Positions 34,764 through 43,700 of a stretch of 64,000 bases of DNA are shown one piece after another. The notes beneath the pieces were generated by a model. It saw only the letters and a program-made list of their open reading frames with translations, was not told the origin of the DNA and did not search any database. The stretch is from positions 10,021,001-10,085,000 of the forward strand of contig NC_058198.1 of NCBI RefSeq assembly GCF_907165205.1, in the 5' to 3' direction. Numbering within the stretch: position 1 is the stretch's first letter; each line of letters opens with the position of its first letter. The position numbers and the translations under genes are program-made. This DNA is from Coccinella septempunctata (Eukaryota > Arthropoda > Insecta > Coleoptera > Coccinellidae).

Positions 34764-37700
34764 TTCATTTATTTATTTATTCATTTATTCATTTATTTAT
34801 TTATTCATCAATCACTTGCAGATACAAACAGACCCAAATCTAATATAGTATCCACATAAAATTATTCAAAGCAACTAAATGTTATGCACATATTGAAATA
34901 TACAAAACAAGAAATGAAACCAAAAAAGCAACGAAATTACATACTATATCAGAAAAATAAATTGAAATACAGAATGAATGATATTAAATTAAGTTATTTC
35001 TGAGTCTATTCTTCAAGTTATTTTTGGATATACGAAGCAAATCCAGTTTACTAAACCTATTCATCTCAACAATGGAGAATTTTGAGAACAACCAGTATTC
35101 CTGAAAGTTGAGTACTCCTCACGCTTACCACCTGAAGAGTCTTAAGTTTACCTTTTAAAAAATAATAGCTTTTATTACAAGTATTATGAATATATACCTT
35201 CTCATATCAACAAACACCTTACAGAATTTGAATATAAAATTGCCCCATTCTGGATTTCCCTGGAAACTCAATAGATTGAGAATATACAAGGTGAGTCTTT
35301 GACTCGTACAAATCAGTAGATTCTTGAGGCCAAATGAAACAATTTTCCTATACCATTTTTTCCGATTCGGCCCTGATATAGCCATTTTGAGTTTTAACAA
35401 TCAGCAGTGTCACCCCTGGAAAAACAAAATTACCTTCAGAATAACATGCTAACCTCGGGTTTCATAAAGCTTGATCGGGACATCAACGCTTGATTGACTA
35501 ATAGAGGTCAATTTATTTTCAATCAATAATTCAGTCATGATCATTCAGAATATCATTCTCGCATCAAATTATGATGTTCATATGTTTATTCAATTATTCT
35601 CAATTGCTACTTCTTCAAAATATTCAGAAATGAAAAGGTTTCAATGATTTCGTTTTAGAAACCGAGTGACTGTCAAATCGTTGATCGGACAATCAAAGTT
35701 TAATGAAATCTGTGACACTACACAAATGTGGATCTTTTAAAAAGAGTTGCATTCGGCCAAAGTTTCCAATTTTTCGAATTTCACAGATACTTTTTAATTT
35801 TTGAACATAAAATTTCTCGAAAATTTTAGGAGAAAATATGATCACTTTTATTTTACAAAACATTCAAATATGCATTAAAAAGCGTCCAACTTAGTTTCAA
35901 GAGTTGGGTTCTTTGAATTTTTGGTATTTTTATGGTACGTAATGGTCATAATGAGAAAACTGGAATACGTGGGTGATATCTTGTGTTCGAAAAATATTCA
36001 TCAAATGAATGAAAAACTATATTACAAAATTCATTTCATTCGATAAAACCGTTTTTGAGATAGAACTAAAAATAATATTTTTTATGGTTTTTCTACAGCC
36101 TGTATCTTTCAAACCGGCAAAGGTAAAGAAATGTTTCTTTTGACCTCAAGAATCTACTGTTGAAATATTTGTACGAGTCAAAGACTCACCGTGTATATTT
36201 TCCATCTTTTATTTACTCATAACACATAGTAAGTAACTTATTTTTTTTTCAAATAATGTTACCATGAGAAGGGATTCTGTGTCTCTACCTGATTCTCTGA
36301 AAAGGGGCAAGTTAAAAATAGTTTTTTAATAATACCAAACAAGTTATCCAGAAGTACAGCATCAAATGTTGATTCCCTTAGCAACGAGTCGAGTTTGAAA
36401 AAAAGAAAATGTATTTTATACGATGTTGAAATTGATGTTGAAAATTAATTCCTATGTATCCAGGGTATTTTCTCTAAAATATTCCCTCCTTTCTGTAGCC
36501 CCTAGAGTCTAGACTAACTTCCACCTGATTAAAGATTACAAATACGCCTGTACATGGTATACATGCACCTCTGCAATGTGCATAAGGAAGTACCTATGCT
36601 TTGAGCTATTGCTTTAAGGATGTTATGCTTTGGATCTCCACAATATAAAATCGAGCCAAGTTCTTCACATTCTGCATAGTCACGTATAATATTCACGTCA
36701 AGTAAAATGAGGAATAATTTGAATTTGATGATGTTTTCCGAAACAATATTTCAGATATTCACGATTTTCATCTTCACAACATCCGTCTATATCAGTTATA
36801 GTTTTTGTGTGCACCCTACCTACACAATAATATTTTGAAATATGTCTGACGTTATGCTTCCTTTGAAAGAAGTACCTGAACATTCTATCTACACTCACTT
36901 TCAAAAGTTTTGCACCCCCCCTGTAATGGAGATAAAATAATCAAGATTCACAACAAATTGTTACTGACAACAACAGAAACTTGTTGACCACCAAATAAAA
37001 CGATAACATTACAAAACAAAAAATGTTCTTGTATTTAAATATCGATTTTGTCAAATGTGTGCCTTTCTGCGGATCAGTAGTTTTTCGTTTTAAGTACCGG
37101 TTAGTTCAAAAACTGTGTAATATGCCCAGAAACGAGTTGTCTGAGTTTGACAGAACTAGAATTATTGCTCTCTGGCAAGAAGGGCTCTCACGCCATCAGA
37201 TAGCCAATAGACTGAACATTATTCGAAGCACGGTTAGCAAAACGATGAGGCGCTATGAGGAAACTGGTGGAGTGCATGCATAGTAGACCTCGAAATGGTC
37301 GTCCTCGTGTTACCACGATTCGAGAAGATCGGTATATTGCCCAATCAGCCCGTAGAAATAGGTCAGTGACGGTACCAACACTCAGGTCGGAATTCCAAAG
37401 AGCCCACAACCGTGTAATTTCATGTGCTACAATTCGTAGAAGAATTTTAACATCAGGATTGCGGTCCAAAAGGCCTCTAAGAGTTCCTTTATTATCTGTT
37501 TGTCACCGAACCGCTCGTCTGCAGTGGGCGCGAGCTCATCAAAACTGGCATTTAGAAGAATGGAGAAATGTGCTATTTACAGATGAGTCACGGTTTGGGT
37601 GAGTAAGTGATGACTACCGCTTAAGTGTTTGGAGGGAACCAGGATGTCGAAATAGACCTGAGATAGCTATTCAAGTTGCTCCTTTTCGCGGTGACACTGA

Positions 37701-40700
37701 AATGTTTTGGGGAGGCATAATGTTTGGAAGAAGAACGCCACTAATTCACATATCCGGGACGATGACTGGTGCATATTGCCTCGAAAATATCATGAATCTT
37801 GTAATTATACCCATGGGTAATGAATTAGGAGCTCAATTTATCTTTATGGACGATAACGCCAGGCCACATCGCACTAGAGGTGTTCAAGAAGCCCTGGAAA
37901 ACCAAAACATTATCAGATTAGAATGGCCCGCGATGTCTCCTGACATAAATCCTATAGTGCATATATGGGATCATGTCTTCAGAGCCGTTTTCCGTCGAAA
38001 TAATCCACCATGAAATTCACAAGAACTTATTGTAGCTGTTACCGAGGAATGGATGAATATTCCGCAGGAAATAATCAATAATTTAATTTTTGGAATGCCT
38101 AGACGAGTGAATGCAATGCTAAGCAGCAGAGGCTCAAATACTGCATATTAGTTTGCTCTTTTATTGATTAACTTTTAATTTTCCGTTTAAATTTAATTTT
38201 TGTTTTTGCAATTTTTGATTCCTAATTTGTATTTGTTGTTTCAACTTCATAATTCTATGAAATGAAATTGATTTCATTTTATTTCTGTAAAAGCCTTTCA
38301 TTATCCTTGAACCCGAGGGTATAATTTTTTTTTCAAAGTTTGAGATAGCCTTAATAATAAGGGGGTGCAGGACTTTTGAAAGTGAGTGTATTTAACTATT
38401 TATTCAGTGCGACAAAAAAATCGTAAATCACTTTACTGAAATTCGAATTGAATACTTCTTTACAAACATTTCATATAAATTCAGTCAGAATTTCTCGACG
38501 AGTGAAAAATAAAGGAATTGCATCTAGAGATCCTTGAAATATTTAGAATTCTTCTTGCTAGAAATTGGAGTTTGAGTCGAAAATTCTGTTCCTTTTTTTT
38601 CCTCCTGAAAATTAATTGAAATACAACTAGAAGCATACTCTCAAAAGAAAAAAGGAGTCTTCTAACGGTCTATTATTGGTTTTATCGCATTTTCTATTAT
38701 CAGGAGAGAACGGAAACATCCTGAATATGTTCGGTCACCTCTTGTAGTATCCTTCATCCACATAAATCTTTACATTTCAGTGCCCTGAAGATGACGAAAT
38801 AAATCGTCGAAACGTCAGTGAAGCTCTCACAGCCTTTCATTTTGTATTTAGACTTTAGGAACGCGAAGATATAAAAAGGTACACAAAAATTATGTTCTCA
38901 ATAATAACCTCACTATAGAAGCCTTCATTAAACCACCTTTAGGGAACACGCAATTTTATGAAAAATAATAACTCAACTAAAGTGGATGACAGCGTAACAG
39001 GGCACTATGGAAACTCCCTTGTATACATCTTAATTTTAATTCTGCTCAACCATATATCACTCGAATATTCTCACTATAAAAAGGAAAGGAATATTTTTCG
39101 TAATGAAAAATTTTTCATAATTTGCAGGCATACTTTCCGATATTTCTTGAGGAATCCTGATGATTTATGTTTTGATTGACAATATTGACATAATCGATAT
39201 TCGTCCGTACCTAATACTATTAATAAATAATGAAAAATATTCGCCAGTCTCTGTTTATCAGATGCAGAAGCAACTTCGTGAATATTTATTTTATTCATCA
39301 GCATCGAAAAACTGGAAAATGGAAAAATTCATCAATAATTATGTTAATCGTTTTTTGTTGCACCCGGAATATTTTGTGTTGAATGAATATCATGACTGAC
39401 TTTGCCCTGATTCATTCGCAGTGTTCAGTAGACTATAATAACTATAGTCTTTTCCAATAAATATTTTTCTGCCATAAAGAAGATTTGAATAATTTTCTTG
39501 TAGAAAGGTTTTCTTAGCGAAAATTCCTTAAAAAAAAGTTTTCTTGTCAATCTAGTTCGTTTAATGATTTCTCTATATTTTTCATTCATTCATCTTTCCC
39601 AAACTAGTAGGTATTGCTGAATTTCTCGAAAAGAACATGAAGAGAAAATTTTATATAGTTTTATTTCTAGATTTTTATCTTCAAAAATCAATCTTTCATC
39701 TGTCTCAAATCTAGGAGGGATAAAATCCTGGAAATTAAACACTGTTTCTGCGTGCAAAAAACATAATATTGAATTTGTTCAAAGAATAAGCCTATATATT
39801 TAATGGGCATCTGTTCCACTAGCATAAGAATATTTTCTTCCTCTTCTGTTATAATCGACGAAGTGTTAAATTAATTTGATATTGACTGAATAGATAGCCC
39901 CAAAACTATCTTGAAATTTATAATTGCATTAATCCTCAATTAATGGTCAATTATTTCGTGCCAGACTCACATCTTGGCCTTTCAACGAAATTCCATATGA
40001 AAAGCATGCTATTTAAATGACCATGATCTCTTTCGAATCAATCAATAATACATCAAGAAGGACTGAGAAATGATTGTTTTGGAAGATCGATACTTGAACA
40101 TCTCTTCGAATTATGACACAAATTCTATCCCTGGCGCCAAATTTCATTTTACTATTTGCACTTTCATTAGAATAAAGGAAAGCGTTAATCCATAAAGGTT
40201 TACGAGACTTCAATGTGGCAATTCTCTTATATGGGATATAAAAAATAATTGAAATTCATCCCAAGACGTCAACCAGTCTGCGAATTTAAGGGGATATTTC
40301 AAACCGAAAATGATATCATTCAGGTCGAAACATTTTTTTCCAAGATATTTCACAGTGAAATTGTGCTTCGAAACAGTTTCATCGACGGTAATTTTCAAGA
40401 TATAGTTAGCATTTTTATTAAATGAAATTATTATGGGAAAAATTCAAAAAGAACTTTAGATAATGTTTTTGTAAAACGGATTTTCAGGAGTGATTGGTAT
40501 TTTTGAAGTGTTATCGAAGCATCCATTTTTTTGTAATGTAGTAATTGATTAAATATCTGAAATAAAATTACAATCGCAAAAATAAATGAATATATTAATG
40601 CCTTCTGTCGTGTTTCATCAATTATACCTACAAAAAATGCATGTTTCAATAACTTCAATTCCAAAAAAGTATTTATTACTCCCGGAACACCCTGTATGTA

Positions 40701-43700
40701 TTTCCTGTTCCAGATAGTGTGAGAGAAGGCGTAGAAAAATTGTTGCCAAAAAATTAATTTGAATTAATTATTTCTTTTAGGCGTAACACCTAAAAATCAA
40801 GAGAAATCAAGATAAAACCAAATCCTTTGAAATTCTATTACACGAACCTTTTAAATGATTGCTGTAAGTGTCTACCAATTTTGGTATGCCCTGTCGACCC
40901 ACCCCAACGGTGAAATTAACGGTTATTATTTCTGTAGATGAAAACGGTTCGCCAATCAAAAACCGATAGCTGATCGATCTGCACCTCGTTTTTTTTGCAT
41001 TCCTTGATGTTCGCCCTTCCGACAATTAAATTTGGGTAATATCTTCCCTATCAGGACCGCGATAATCGAAAATAAAGGTGGGTCAACAATGCGTAACGCC
41101 CCACTTAGCTCCGGGTTAAAATCGTTCTATTAAATTAGGCGTGAAAAACGTTCCAGCAATTCCGGGGACAATTTTATGGAATGTTTATCACCGGATGGCA
41201 GATAGGGATGTGCGCTTTTTCCGATATCGGATGTCGAATAGCGGAACATTTCAATCGGACCTCATATAACGGGGTAGTGTTCATCATTCCCGAATTTGCA
41301 TATGATCCCCCTTGTCTGCACTGCTGAGTTGGCGATAAAATCGCTTACACGTCAGTCTCATAAGCCAACATAAACAGCCCATCAATCGGAGTGGTTCACC
41401 TCAGATCAGATTGGTTCAGAAATATCGGCAACAAGTGGTTGCATGCTACGGGAATTTTGAACAGATTTATGACAGGCTTATGCGGTTCAACGATAACTTG
41501 AAATGTAGATCAGTTGAAGTTTCTTCTCGATCCAAATATGAACAGACGAAATGAATTTATTTCGAAAATGTTCGAATAGGTCGATTTTTGATTCGAGTGA
41601 CAAAACTTTAAATATCAAATTCACAACTATATCCATTCAACCCTTAGTGTCACAACACCAACCCCTAAATTAAGAATAGGCAAGATATGGGGTGAGCGAT
41701 ATACGAGGATGTATTGATATCTGGTTAGCCTAGACCAGTTCCATGCATAAAAAATATTGCGTTAACATGGCAACGAATAATAAGTCATTAGAAGGGTCAG
41801 TGTGAAGTTTGAAGTCAAAAAAGTAAACCAGACTTACGAAATAAATTAAAAGAAAGAAGATGTCCACCGAAATTGTGAATATCGAAAAATTATAGTATCG
41901 AGCCATCATCAAGTACCTGTATTTAAAAGGGTTAAGAGGTAAGCAGATTTAGGAAGATATGCTTTACCCTTGGTGATCAATGTCCTTCGTATGCGACCGT
42001 GAAAAATTGGACTGCAAGCTTCAAAAGAGGTAAATTTTCCATTGAAGATGATGACCGACCGGGAAGGTCAGTTTCTGTGTCAGTTCCCGAAAATATCGAT
42101 GCAGTTCATGACATGATTTTATCAGACCGTCGAATTGGGCTAAAACTGATATCTGAAGCACTGAATATTTCATACGAACGCGTTCATCATATAGTTCACA
42201 TCAATTTGGGCATGAGAAAAATTGCTGCAAAATGGATCCCCAAATGGTTGAATGTTGACCAAAAGCGTGCAAGGGTAGAAGCATCGCGTTCGATCTGTGC
42301 TCGATTTGAAAATGATTTAGACTTCTCAAACCGAATTGTTACCATGGATGAGACTTGGGTATATTCTACGATCCAGAAACAAAGCAACAATCGATGGAAT
42401 GGCGACACTCTGGTTCTCCAAGACCTAAGAAGTTTCGTGTCCAAAAATCTCCTGGAAAAGTTCTTGCTTCAGTTTTTTGGGATTGCCATGGAGTAATCAT
42501 GATTGATTTTCTAATAAGGGTAGGACAATAACCGGAGATTACTAGTCCACATTACTGACCACTCTGCGGTAAAAAATTAAAGAGAAAAGACGCGGAAAGC
42601 TATCCAAAGGTGTTTTGTTTTTGCGGGACAACGCCCTCGCACACAAATCTCATGTTGCCATGCAAAAAATTCGTGATTTAGGGTTTAAATTACTAGAACA
42701 CCCCCCTTATTCACCAAATTTGGCTCCATCCGACTATCATCTCTTTCCTCAACTGAAAAAAAGTTTAAAAGGTCGTAAATTTTCTTCCAACGAGGAGGTA
42801 AAAAAAGCTGTGGGAGTTTGCAAGAAGAAACATTTTTCGTGAAAGGCCTAGAGAGCTTAAATGCATCCAATTAAGAGGAGAATATGTTGAGTAATAAAAT
42901 ATTTTGACTTTGAAATTTTGTTTGGTTCTATATAGTACTCTAAGAATTCTTCAATATATGCCCGTATATATTCTCTTGAATGTCAGCGATACAGTTATAG
43001 TTATCAAACAATATAGCATATTTATGCATTAGTTTTAGCAGAGGTTAGAGTAACGGTAATAAGAGCTTAGGCTCGCAAGCCTCAAAAGGGATAAATTTTC
43101 CATCCAAGAACGAAGATGTCACTTTCTGTATCTATATATCCCCTAAAATTTGCAAAAAAAACCTGATACCTAACTTTGACGACGTGCTGTTATCCACACA
43201 GCTAACTATTTGGTTCTCGGTTTAACTGAGAAGATCGTTTATATGGAATAGAAGGAGGGAGGGTAACTGCCTTGGGGTACTCCGCTGCATTCATTTCGAA
43301 ATCAATCGAACTGACACCATCCATGACTAAATGTCAGAGGAAGCCCTACCTGATTATAATGGGTGCTCTATTATTATTTATTATTTGAACCGGGGTCGTT
43401 GTGGCTCGATTAGCCTTTCGGGAACTGCGACCATGTAGATCTTTTGTTCTATACCCCACTCATTCATAGGAACCCAAGGAGGTCGTCAATGGCGTTGATA
43501 AAACCGACAACATCCTTGGGGGCCTTGGCCGTTAGCTCGTGAGTATCCAGGACTGGTTACCCCATATGAAAGGTTCTTAGGCCAGCCAGCTTTGGACAGT
43601 TGCATACCACGTGTTCAGCTGTTTCTGCTTCTGGTCCACAGAGCCTACAAATCTCATCTGTTGACTTTCCCATATGATACAAATGATATTTGTACCCACA

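Noticed and set aside
34370..34859. A 157-codon ORF with a long Phe-Ile-Tyr-Leu repeat tail
   Set aside because: The first part is EVA1C exon d in its true frame. The tail is intronic TTTA microsatellite beyond a clear GTGAGT donor.
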